DNA of 15,318 bases, from NCBI GenBank assembly GCA_030616535.1, contig JAUWXE010000014.1, positions 1-15,318 of the forward strand, written 5' to 3'. Positions 1-7,354 of the stretch are shown here, one piece after another. The DNA is from Candidatus Aerophobota bacterium (GTDB lineage: Bacteria > Aerophobota > Aerophobia > Aerophobales > AE-B3A). The notes below the pieces were generated by a model. The model ran no database searches. It was not told the DNA's origin and saw only the letters and a list, made by a program, of their open reading frames with translations. Position 1 is the stretch's first letter. Every line of letters begins with the position of its first letter. A program made the position numbers and the translations under genes.

Positions 1-2207
1 TAGAAGTATTGCTTAATCAACTCCGAAGGGACATTTGGCTGTCTTCTAAATACCTCGTCCCAAAGTTCTCTACGATAAGTTTCTCTTATGGATCTAGCCA
101 TCAGGCCTCTCATTCCTATTATTTGACGCAGTTGATCGGCGGATCCTCTTGCTCCTGATTTCCACATCAAATACAGGGGGTTGAAAGGATCTCGGGAAAG
201 ATACTGGGATACTTTTTCTCCAATTTTATCAACAACTCTCATCCTCAAATCAATCACTCCCATATATCTTTCTTCCTCGCTAATTTTCCCCTCCGCAGCC
301 AGGAGACTGAGTCCCTTTATCTTCTCTTCGGTGTCTTTTGAAAGTTCTTTTTTCTCTTGTATTTTAGGTAGGTCAGAAAAGGAAAAGGTCAGCCCGGATC
401 TTGTAGCAAACTCAAATCCCAATTTCTTAATTTCATCCAAAACTTCCACTGTAGTTAGGTTTCCGTATTTTTGCCAGATTTTACCTATGATCTCGGCTAG
501 AACCTCCTTGTCAACTAATCTATTTTCAAAGTCCATTTCCTCTGGCAGAATTTGATTTAAGATCACTCTACCGGGGGTGGTCCGGACCCACTTTCCGTCC
601 ACAAGTAGTTTTATCCTTTGATGAAGATCTACCCTTTCTAACTCGTAAGCGAATATTACTTCATCCGGGCAGGAGAACACTTTTTCCTTGTCACTTCTCT
701 CCCTCTCTAGAGTTAAGTAATAGCAACCAGCAGTAATGTCCTGAGTGGGAATAATTATGGGGTTTCCATTAGCTGGAGAAAGAATATTGTTACTGGAAAG
801 CATCAAAGTCCTTGCCTCAAGCTGCGCCTCATAGGAAAGTGGAATGTGGACAGCCATCTGATCACCATCAAAATCAGCGTTAAAAGCGGTACAGACCAGA
901 GGATGAACTTGAATGGCATTTCCCTCTATTAAAACTGGCTGGAAGGCCTGAATTCCAAGCCTATGCAAAGTAGGAGCTCTGTTCAGGAGAACAGGATGAT
1001 CCTCAACCACCTTTTGTAATATTCCCCATACCACAGGATCGGTCTTTTCCACCAGATGATCGGCTCCTTTGATGGTTTTAGCTTTGCCTTCTCGCAGGAT
1101 CTCACCTAGAACAAAAGGTCTAAAAAGCTCCAGAGCCATACTTTCGGGGAGGCCACATTGGTAAATCCTTAGATCTGGGCCGGGTACAATCACTGCTCTT
1201 CCCGAGTAATCAACCCTTTTACCTAAAAGATTCTGTCGAAATCGACCTTGTTTTCCCTTGATTATTTCACTTAAAGACTTAAGTGGTCTTCCTCCTCTTC
1301 CTAATATAGGTTGAGGAAGTCTTTCATTTTCCAGCAATGCATCTACAGACTGTTGAACTACTTTCTTTTCCTTCTGGATAACTATTTGAGACGCACCAGT
1401 CTCTAGCAAGTGCTTCAGTTGACTATTTCGATTGATAATTCGTCCGTATAAATCACTAAGATCAGAATTGGCAAAAATTCCGCTTTCCAGTTGCACCATG
1501 GGCCGAAAGTCAGGGGGAATAACAGGAACAACTTCTAAGATCATCCACTCTGGCCTGTTTCCTGAGCGGAGAAAATTCTTCACTACCTGCAGCCGTCTGA
1601 TTAGCTTGAGCTTTTTCTCTTTGGATCTTTCCTGGAAAAGTTCCTCCTTCAATTGATCCCTTAGAGACTCGATCTTCATCCCCTCGAGGATATTCAAAAT
1701 CACTTCTGCTCCCGTGCCAGCCTGAAATGAACCTTCCCCATATGAATTCTTGTATCTTTCATACTCCTCCTCATCCAGGATTTGCAATTTCCTCAAGGGA
1801 GTCTGACCTGGATCGACTACCAGATAACTTATAAGGTAAATTACTCTTTCTAGCTCGTTTTTCTTAAGCCCCAATAGAAGAGGTAGATAATTCTTGGTAT
1901 ACCAGATATGAGCAACCGGGGCAGCCAGTTCAATGTGTCCCATTCTCTCACGACGAACCTTAGAGGAGGTGATCTCTACCCCGCAGCTCTCACATCTTGC
2001 TCCCTTATGTTTCATTTTTCTATATCTACCGCAGTAGCACTCATAGCTTTTGCTAGGACCAAATATCTTCTCGCAAAAAAGGCCGCCTCTTTCTGGTCTG
2101 AAAGTACGATAATTAATGGTATCTGCCTTCTTTACCTCTCCATAAGACCACCCTCTTATCTCTTCAGGAGAAGCCAGGCTTATTCTAATCTTGTCAATAT
2201 CACTCAT
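1..2207 (-). other. rpoC: beta-prime (RpoC) moiety of the fused polymerase, C-terminal part missing
   Basis: The first half of beta-prime is present. The N-terminal zinc site has C1136, C1138, C1151 and C1154 in the standard CxC...CxxC arrangement, numbered from the fusion start. The clamp and the lid/rudder region with VDYSGRAVIVPGP follow. The catalytic Mg-binding loop NADFDGDQMAVH has its N at residue 1522 and aspartates at 1524, 1526 and 1528. The frame continues to ARGS..Q.RQ..GMRGLMA, ending at A1783. After this, family members normally read K/R/D-P-x-G and then PI-x-NFREGL. Here a charged segment of at least 31 residues starting RSIRETYRRELW runs to the window edge instead. Trigger loop, bridge helix and C-terminus lie outside, so I cannot judge whether the tail is normal. 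Confidence 0.93.
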
Positions 2208-5200
2208 CTTCCACAACGGCTTACCTTCTATTGATCCTTTTCCTTCCATATCCTTAATGGAAAACTTTTTTGCATTCTTCCAAAATTCTAAATTTAGCCC
2301 CAGAGATTGGAGCTCCTTAGCCAGAACCTTGAAAGACTCAGGAGTCTGAGTATCCAATAGGTTTTCTCCCTTTATTATCCGCTCACGCATCTTGGTTCTA
2401 CCCTGGGGATCATCCGACTTAGCTGTAAGCATCTCCTGGAGAGTATAGGCTGCTCCATAGCTTTCCAGAGCCCAAACTTCCATCTCGCCAAATCTCTGTC
2501 CTCCTTGCCTGGATTTCCCTCCCAGGGGCTGTTGAGTAATTGAAGCATAAGGTCCGATAGATCGAGCATGGATCTTCTTCTCGGCAATATGAATAAGTTT
2601 CATCATATACATATATCCTACAGCAACCTTCCCATCGAAGGGTCTGCCGGTTCGTCCATCATAAAGAGGAGTTTTGCCCGATTCTGGCAGGTGAGCTTCT
2701 TTCAATAGAACTCTTATCTCTTCTACCTTAGGTCCTTCAAAAACGGGGCATATCATTCGTGTACCCAGAGTTTTGGCCACCCATCCTAAATGCATCTCCA
2801 GAATCTGACCAATATTCATCCTGGATGGAACCCCCAAAGGGTTTAATACTAATTCCACTGGAGTCCCATCAGGAAGATAGGGCATGTCTTCCTCAGGAAG
2901 CACTTTAGCAATAACCCCTTTGTTCCCATGTCGACCAGACATTTTATCTCCTACTCTGATTTTACGCCTGATAGCAACATATACCTTAACTCTCTTTTTC
3001 ACATCAGGTGGTAGATTATCCTTGTTTTCTTGCGAGAACACCCTTACCCCCATCACCTTACCCTTAGTGCCATGAGGAATCCTCAGGGAACTATCTTTAG
3101 CCTTCTGCGCTTTTTCCCCGAAGATATCCTGAAGAAGGACTTCTTCGGGAGTCAATTTTATCTCCACCTCAGGTGTCACTTTGCCCACCAGTATATCCCC
3201 TGACTCAACTTCCGCTCCTATTCTAATGATGCCCTCCTTGTCTAGATCCTTCAAGGATGATTCCTCCACATTAGGAACATCGGCGGTTATCTCCTCCACC
3301 CCTGATCTAAGTTCTTTTGCCTCGACCTGAAATTCTTCTATATGGATGGAAGTGAAAATATCTTCTTTGACCAATTTTTCACTTATTAGTATCGCATCTT
3401 CAAAATTGTAACCTTCCCAGGGCATAAAGGCTACCAGAACGTTTCTGCCTAAAGACAGCCTCCCCTCGCAGATGGCAGCACCATCAGCTATAAACTCTCC
3501 TTTCTTAACCTTATCCCCTTTGGAAACAATGGGTCTCTGATTTATACAAGTCCTTTGATTAGACCTTTTAAACTTGGTGAGCTTATATTCATCTACACCC
3601 TTTAAGGTCTTTATTTTTATGTGGTCGGCATCCACGGAAATAATCTCACCCACTCTTTCTGCCCTCACTCCACTCATAGAATCCTCGGCTACTTTTCCTT
3701 CCATCCCCGTCTGAATAAAAGGTTGTTCTGGATTCTCCAGTGGAAGTGCCTGCCGCTGCATATTCGATCCCATCAAAGCCCGATTGGCCTCATTGTGTTC
3801 CAGAAAGGGAATTAATGAGGTAGTAACGCTTACTATCTGTTTAGGGGAGACATCTACATAGTCTACTTTTTCCGTGGGAACAGTGACAATATCTCCTCGG
3901 TACCTAGCTATTACCTCAGAGTTAATGAACCTTCCCTTTTCATCTATGGTGTCAGTACCTACAATATAGCACTTATCTTCTTCTCGTGCATCAAGATAGA
4001 CCACTTCTTGACTTGCCCTTCCGGCGACTACTTTCCTATAGGGGGTTTCCAAAAAACTAAACTCATTCACCTTAGCATAAGTGGCCAAAGACGCAATTAA
4101 ACCGATATTCTGTCCTTCAGGGGTCTCTATAGGACAAATGCGTCCATAATGCGTATAGTGGACATCCCTTACCTCCTCCTTAGCCTGAACCCGAGTTAAT
4201 CCTCCTGGACCTAGAGCGGATAATCTCCGTTTGTGGGTTAGTTCTGCTAAAGGGTTAGTCTGGTCCAGATATTGGGAAAGACGTCCAGTGTTAAAAAAGC
4301 TATTCACTGCCGCCCTTACTGCTCTGGTGTTGATGAGAGAACGAGGAGTAATAGTATCAGGATCTTGAATACTCATCCCTTGCTGAATTATCCTAGCCAG
4401 ATGGGTCAACCCGATACGTAATTGCTCTGACAAAAGATCCCCTATCCTCCTCACTCTTCTATAAGAGAGATGATTCAGACTCTTAACCTCTTTTTTCTCC
4501 CTGTTTAATCTAAGTAGATATTTTATAACTCCTATTGTATCATTTAATCGCAGAACCCCTACCTCCCAATCGGTGTTCAACCCCAACTCTTTATTAAGTT
4601 GAAATCTACCCACTTGGCCAAGATTATATCGGCGAGGATCTTTAAAGGTCTTGTCAAAAACTTCTTTAATGGACTCAAAAATCAAAGGACGTCCTGGCCG
4701 AATTTTTTGGTAGATCTTAAGAAGAGCCTCTTCCTCAGAATTTGCTCCATCCTGTTTAAAACTTTCTTCAAGAATTTTTTTATCCTCGGGATTAGTAAAT
4801 TCATCGAGAACTTCAGTTGGTAGGCCACCCATAGCTCTCACAAACAAGGTAGCCAGAAATCTCCTTCCCCTATTAATGCGTATAAAGAGAAGGCTATCTC
4901 TAATTTCAAAATCTAACCAATTCCCTCTCTCTGGAATAATCCTGGCACGATAAAATATTGCACTACCTGAAACAGTTGAAGTATCTTCTTCAAAAAAGAC
5001 ACCGGGAGCCCTCTGCAACTGATTAACTATTATCCTTTCCGCTCCATTAACAATAAAACTTCCCTCTCTTGTCATCAATGGAAAATCTCCCAGATAAACC
5101 TCCTGTTCAGCTACCTCTCCAGTTTCTTTCTTAACCAGGCGAAGTTTAACATACAAAAGAAGAGAATATGTGAGTTCTTCTTGTTCGCATTTTTCTACGG

Positions 5201-5444
5201 AGTACCTGGGTTTATCAAAACGATATTCTACAAAATCTAAAACCAACTTTCCATTATAGCTCTCTACCGGGAAGACATCTTTAAATACTCTTTGTAGCCC
5301 CTCTTCCTTTCTCTCTTTGGGAGGAACACCCCTTTGCAAAAAGGCCTTAAAAGATGTCTTTTGCATCTCTAGTAGATGGGGAACTTCCACTACGGGTTTA
5401 GATTTAGTAAAATCTATCATCCCTTCCCCTGATCTTCTATACAT
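1..5444 (-). CDS. rpoBC: RNA polymerase beta and beta-prime subunits as one fused reading frame (RpoB-RpoC), 3' end outside the window
   Basis: One frame runs from ATG at 5444 to the left edge, 1814 codons without a stop, and encodes both catalytic subunits of RNA polymerase. The start is set by AGGAGG eight bases upstream. Beta occupies about residues 1-1055, and beta-prime starts at about 1080-1083. The roughly 25-residue joint (W1055 to M1080) is rich in Lys and Gly. The joint codons include TTA, GAA, TGG and AAG, each one substitution from a stop, so a single ancestral stop loss would explain the fusion. The possible internal start ATG at 2207 has no convincing Shine-Dalgarno, so separate beta-prime initiation is not supported. 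Beta-beta-prime fusion is established in Helicobacter, Wolinella and Wolbachia, and these subunit termini lie close together in the enzyme. The two moieties are described separately. The gene follows rplJL after a 247-base spacer holding a palindromic element. Confidence 0.93.
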   Translation of the reverse strand, partial: MYRRSGEGMIDFTKSKPVVEVPHLLEMQKTSFKAFLQRGVPPKERKEEGLQRVFKDVFPVESYNGKLVLDFVEYRFDKPRYSVEKCEQEELTYSLLLYVKLRLVKKETGEVAEQEVYLGDFPLMTREGSFIVNGAERIIVNQLQRAPGVFFEEDTSTVSGSAIFYRARIIPERGNWLDFEIRDSLLFIRINRGRRFLATLFVRAMGGLPTEVLDEFTNPEDKKILEESFKQDGANSEEEALLKIYQKIRPGRPLIFESIKEVFDKTFKDPRRYNLGQVGRFQLNKELGLNTDWEVGVLRLNDTIGVIKYLLRLNREKKEVKSLNHLSYRRVRRIGDLLSEQLRIGLTHLARIIQQGMSIQDPDTITPRSLINTRAVRAAVNSFFNTGRLSQYLDQTNPLAELTHKRRLSALGPGGLTRVQAKEEVRDVHYTHYGRICPIETPEGQNIGLIASLATYAKVNEFSFLETPYRKVVAGRASQEVVYLDAREEDKCYIVGTDTIDEKGRFINSEVIARYRGDIVTVPTEKVDYVDVSPKQIVSVTTSLIPFLEHNEANRALMGSNMQRQALPLENPEQPFIQTGMEGKVAEDSMSGVRAERVGEIISVDADHIKIKTLKGVDEYKLTKFKRSNQRTCINQRPIVSKGDKVKKGEFIADGAAICEGRLSLGRNVLVAFMPWEGYNFEDAILISEKLVKEDIFTSIHIEEFQVEAKELRSGVEEITADVPNVEESSLKDLDKEGIIRIGAEVESGDILVGKVTPEVEIKLTPEEVLLQDIFGEKAQKAKDSSLRIPHGTKGKVMGVRVFSQENKDNLPPDVKKRVKVYVAIRRKIRVGDKMSGRHGNKGVIAKVLPEEDMPYLPDGTPVELVLNPLGVPSRMNIGQILEMHLGWVAKTLGTRMICPVFEGPKVEEIRVLLKEAHLPESGKTPLYDGRTGRPFDGKVAVGYMYMMKLIHIAEKKIHARSIGPYASITQQPLGGKSRQGGQRFGEMEVWALESYGAAYTLQEMLTAKSDDPQGRTKMRERIIKGENLLDTQTPESFKVLAKELQSLGLNLEFWKNAKKFSIKDMEGKGSIEGKPLWKMSDIDKIRISLASPEEIRGWSYGEVKKADTINYRTFRPERGGLFCEKIFGPSKSYECYCGRYRKMKHKGARCESCGVEITSSKVRRERMGHIELAAPVAHIWYTKNYLPLLLGLKKNELERVIYLISYLVVDPGQTPLRKLQILDEEEYERYKNSYGEGSFQAGTGAEVILNILEGMKIESLRDQLKEELFQERSKEKKLKLIRRLQVVKNFLRSGNRPEWMILEVVPVIPPDFRPMVQLESGIFANSDLSDLYGRIINRNSQLKHLLETGASQIVIQKEKKVVQQSVDALLENERLPQPILGRGGRPLKSLSEIIKGKQGRFRQNLLGKRVDYSGRAVIVPGPDLRIYQCGLPESMALELFRPFVLGEILREGKAKTIKGADHLVEKTDPVVWGILQKVVEDHPVLLNRAPTLHRLGIQAFQPVLIEGNAIQVHPLVCTAFNADFDGDQMAVHIPLSYEAQLEARTLMLSSNNILSPANGNPIIIPTQDITAGCYYLTLERERSDKEKVFSCPDEVIFAYELERVDLHQRIKLLVDGKWVRTTPGRVILNQILPEEMDFENRLVDKEVLAEIIGKIWQKYGNLTTVEVLDEIKKLGFEFATRSGLTFSFSDLPKIQEKKELSKDTEEKIKGLSLLAAEGKISEEERYMGVIDLRMRVVDKIGEKVSQYLSRDPFNPLYLMWKSGARGSADQLRQIIGMRGLMARSIRETYRRELWDEVFRRQPNVPSELIKQYF
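2280..5444 (-). other. rpoB: beta (RpoB) moiety of the fused polymerase
   Basis: This part, about 1055 residues, is compact compared with beta proteins of 1100-1350 residues, and I see neither large beta insertion typical of E. coli. The rifampicin-pocket region lies at about residues 386-412. It keeps D394 (E. coli D516), H404 (H526), R407 (R529) and S409 (S531), but has R388 where E. coli has Q510, Y392 for F514, T396 for N518 and A400 for S522. The fork and protrusion motif ending in IETPEG follows it. The active-site lysines in GDKMSGRHGNKG are K834 and K842 (E. coli K1065 and K1073). The C-terminal segment ends in the usual LLDTQTPESFKVL and LGLNLEF-like tail. In a normal gene the stop would fall right there, at about 2280, but the frame continues. 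Confidence 0.93.
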
Positions 5445-5467
5445 AAATTAATCCTCCTTTGTAACTG

Positions 5468-5666
5468 TTCACCACAAAGATCACAAAGATGAATTAAAAA
5501 GAAAAACCTCAGGACAATTACTCTCTCTCAGTGTAACTGGTGAATCGTATTTCGTGAATTGTTGACTGAAGTCTACAGCCGTTTAGTTCTTTCTTTACGA
5601 TTCACTCTTCACCAACGACCATTCACTGTTTTGATTCTTAGCGTTCTCGGCGTGCTCTGCGGTGAA
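5468..5666. repeat. nested inverted-repeat element filling the rplL-rpoB spacer
   Basis: The 247-base gap between the rplL stop and rpoB holds no gene but has layered symmetry. The outer arms are TTCACCACAAAG (5468-5479) and CTCTGCGGTGAA (5655-5666). As RNA they can pair over 12 positions with two G-U pairs. Each outer arm is built from a period-9 tandem: CACAAAGAT twice at 5473-5490, and GCGTTCTCG, GCGTGCTCT, GCGGTGAAA at 5641-5667. An inner perfect 10-base inverted repeat, GTGAATCGTA (5540-5549) and TACGATTCAC (5596-5605), brackets a small GACTGAAGTC palindrome. Several degenerate GTGAAT/ATTCAC words are scattered inside. It looks like a miniature inverted-repeat insertion. It could also act as a processing or attenuation structure before rpoB. 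Both roles are inference. Confidence 0.6.
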
Positions 5667-5691
5667 ATATGATAAGGCTGAATAGTTACCT

Positions 5692-6126
5692 TTATTTCAA
5701 CTCTACTTTAGCTCCCACCGCCTCTAAGGTTTCCTTGATCTTTTGAGCCTCTTCCTTACTCACTCCTTGCTTAATTGGTTTAGGGGCCTGTTCCACTAAA
5801 TCCTTAGCTTCTTTCAGACCCAAGGAGGTAAGTTTTCTCACCTCCTTAATTACCTGAATCTTCTTACTTCCTATCTCATTTAACACCGCATCAAATTCAG
5901 TTTTTTCTTCCTCCTTTTTTTCACCTGAAGGAGCAACTTGAGAAATCACTTGAGGAGCAGCCGCTTGCACTCCAAATCTATCTTCAAGTCCCTTTATTAG
6001 CTCCGAAAGCTCCAGTATATTCATTCCCTCTATCGCTTTTATAACCTTTTCCTTCTTATCTACTTTAACTTTCGTTTTATCACTTTTCTCGTCCTTTTTT
6101 TCCACCGCGGCTGGAGTCTTAACCAT
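5692..6126 (-). CDS. rplL: Ribosomal protein L7/L12, probable independent initiation inside the fused frame
   Basis: The ATG at 6126 is preceded by AAAAGGAGGT (6133-6142), a near-perfect anti-Shine-Dalgarno complement, at a spacing of six bases. This is one of the strongest ribosome binding sites in the window, so free 144-residue L12 is likely made in addition to the fusion. The canonical L12 N-terminal dimerisation domain (KVIKAIEGMNILELSELIK) starts only about 27 residues in. Before it lies a Lys/Glu/Asp-rich stretch, making the protein longer than the usual 120-130 residues. An Ala/Pro/Ser/Glu hinge follows, and then the C-terminal factor-binding domain with EFDAVLNEIGSKKIQVIK and LGLKEAKDLVE, ending in GAKVELK. 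Ribosomes carry two or three L12 dimers per L10, so a 1:1 fusion alone could not fill the stalk. Confidence 0.75.
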   Translation of the reverse strand: MVKTPAAVEKKDEKSDKTKVKVDKKEKVIKAIEGMNILELSELIKGLEDRFGVQAAAPQVISQVAPSGEKKEEEKTEFDAVLNEIGSKKIQVIKEVRKLTSLGLKEAKDLVEQAPKPIKQGVSKEEAQKIKETLEAVGAKVELK

Positions 6127-6648
6127 AGATGAACCTCCTTTTCTCTCTAAAATCGAAGTCAGCAAAAAAATTAGATTGCCCATGGGGGAACTTAAGACGC
6201 CTAACACTCTCCTTAAAGGAGACTGTATTAGGGTTAAAAGTTGTGACAAGAGAATCTCCCGTGAGGGAAGATCACCCAGAGCCTTTATTTTATCCCCCTC
6301 TAAGATCTCTCCCTCCAGAATCCCTCCTTTAAGCACTAATTGAGGATGATCTAAAACAAAATCCTTCAGTATTTTAGCCGAGGCTAAAGGATCATGGTCA
6401 ACGAAGACTATCCCGGTACATCCGCAAAAAAATTTACCAGCCTCTTCCAAATCTGTTCCCCCTACAGCCCGAGAGGCCAGAGTATTTTTTACCACGACAA
6501 ACTCTGCGCCTTTACTCCTTAACATCTTGCGAAATTCGGTAAGTTCAGCCACCTTCAATCCCTGATAATCCACTACGAAGGAAGCCTCGCTTCTTTCCAA
6601 TCCTTCTTCAATCTTTTTTACTTTTACTATTTTATCTTCTAAACTCAT
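5692..6648 (-). CDS. rplJ-rplL: Ribosomal stalk proteins L10 and L7/L12 fused in one frame
   Basis: A single 318-codon frame encodes L10 (residues 1-174) followed directly by L7/L12 (residues 175-318). L10 anchors the stalk to 23S rRNA with L11, and its C-terminal helix, here about residues 130-170 ending in LTSILERK, carries the L12 dimers. L12 recruits and activates translation GTPases such as EF-Tu. No stop separates them: the codons at the joint read K170 G171 G172 S173 S174 M175. The bases encoding K170-G172 are the L12 Shine-Dalgarno itself. The start ATG at 6648 lies one base after the rplA stop with only a weak upstream purine run, suggesting coupling to rplA translation. Several joint codons (GAG, AGA, AAA, GGA, TCA) are one substitution from a stop, so one base change or one base-call error would restore two genes. 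Confidence 0.93.
   Translation of the reverse strand: MSLEDKIVKVKKIEEGLERSEASFVVDYQGLKVAELTEFRKMLRSKGAEFVVVKNTLASRAVGGTDLEEAGKFFCGCTGIVFVDHDPLASAKILKDFVLDHPQLVLKGGILEGEILEGDKIKALGDLPSREILLSQLLTLIQSPLRRVLGVLSSPMGNLIFLLTSILERKGGSSMVKTPAAVEKKDEKSDKTKVKVDKKEKVIKAIEGMNILELSELIKGLEDRFGVQAAAPQVISQVAPSGEKKEEEKTEFDAVLNEIGSKKIQVIKEVRKLTSLGLKEAKDLVEQAPKPIKQGVSKEEAQKIKETLEAVGAKVELK
6133..6142 (-). promoter_or_regulatory. Shine-Dalgarno of rplL embedded in the L10 reading frame
   Basis: The minus-strand sequence AAAAGGAGGT sits six bases before the internal ATG at 6126. It is at the same time the coding sequence for residues 169-172 of the L10-L12 fusion. A retained strong site inside an uninterrupted frame indicates that free L12 is still initiated here. 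Confidence 0.8.
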
Positions 6649-6649
6649 T

Positions 6650-7351
6650 TTACAAAATCTCTAGGGCTTTTTGCACATTTACCCCTATTCCTGGACCCAT
6701 GGTAGAGCAAAGGGAAATCCCCTTAATATATCTTCCCTTCATCGTAGAAGGCTTATCTTTTATCAGAGATTCGAGCAAGGCCTTAAGGTTATCCAATAAA
6801 GCTTCTTCGTTGAAAGAAATTCTTCCCAGCGGGGCATGAATTACCCCGGTGGCATCGCTTCTGTACTCAATTTTACCTTTCTTCAATTCTTTTACAACTC
6901 TTGCAGGATCGTCACTCACCGTTCCCACTTTGGGAGAAGGCATCAAACCCTTCGGTCCCAGAATTCGACCTAACTTGGCCACTACTCTCATCATTCTAGG
7001 AGTCGAGACTACTGCATCAAATCCTAACCAACCGGCCTCAATTCTCTTAGCTAACTCTTCTCCATCCACATAGTCAGCTCCGGCCTCTTTAGCTAGCTCA
7101 GCCTCGCCTCCCTCAGCGAAAACAGCTACTTTTATCTTCTTCCCTATACCTTGAGGAAGTATAACTGTCCCCCTTACGCGCTGCCCTTTCGCTTTAGGCT
7201 TTATATTCAGACAAATAGCTGCCTCGACCGACTCCTCAAACTTGCAATTAGAGGTCTCTTTGACCAGCTTTAGAGCATCCATGGGGACATAGAGCTTGTT
7301 TTTATCTATCTTCTTTTTTAACAGGAGATATCTTTTTCCTCTTCTTCCCAT
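6650..7351 (-). CDS. rplA: 50S ribosomal protein L1
   Basis: This 233-residue protein forms the L1 stalk on 23S rRNA near the E site and helps move deacylated tRNA out. In many bacteria it is also a translational repressor of its own operon. The length matches the family norm of about 230. The signature LGRILGPKGLMPSPKVGTV is at about residues 127-145, and the typical C-terminal ISLCSTMGPGI..N segment closes the protein. The start ATG at 7351 lies three bases after the rplK stop, with GAGGAG from the end of rplK as its ribosome binding site. Only one base separates its stop from the L10-L12 start, so the spacer that often carries an L10-binding leader is absent here. I could not identify an L1-binding mRNA site by eye. 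Confidence 0.97.
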   Translation of the reverse strand: MGRRGKRYLLLKKKIDKNKLYVPMDALKLVKETSNCKFEESVEAAICLNIKPKAKGQRVRGTVILPQGIGKKIKVAVFAEGGEAELAKEAGADYVDGEELAKRIEAGWLGFDAVVSTPRMMRVVAKLGRILGPKGLMPSPKVGTVSDDPARVVKELKKGKIEYRSDATGVIHAPLGRISFNEEALLDNLKALLESLIKDKPSTMKGRYIKGISLCSTMGPGIGVNVQKALEIL

Positions 7352-7354
7352 CCC

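Noticed and set aside
3..95. Start of an intein in RpoC after GMRGLMA
   Set aside because: No recognisable intein N-terminal splicing motif follows, and the segment begins R-S rather than with a typical splice block. It cannot be fully tested at the window edge.
5497..5525. Rho-independent terminator in the rplL-rpoB spacer (T-rich run on the minus strand)
   Set aside because: The T-run is preceded only by a very weak stem, so read-through into rpoB is more likely. Partial attenuation cannot be excluded.
2200..6150. Stop-codon reassignment as the reason for the fused frames
   Set aside because: Nearby genes end normally at TAA (rplK, rplA, hflK), TAG (nusG, tuf, rpmG) and TGA (secE, ppdK, hflC). 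The joints contain no in-frame stop codons of any kind.
6649..6652. L10-binding leader before rplJ
   Set aside because: Only one base separates rplA from rplJ, so there is no room for the leader RNA known in other bacteria.
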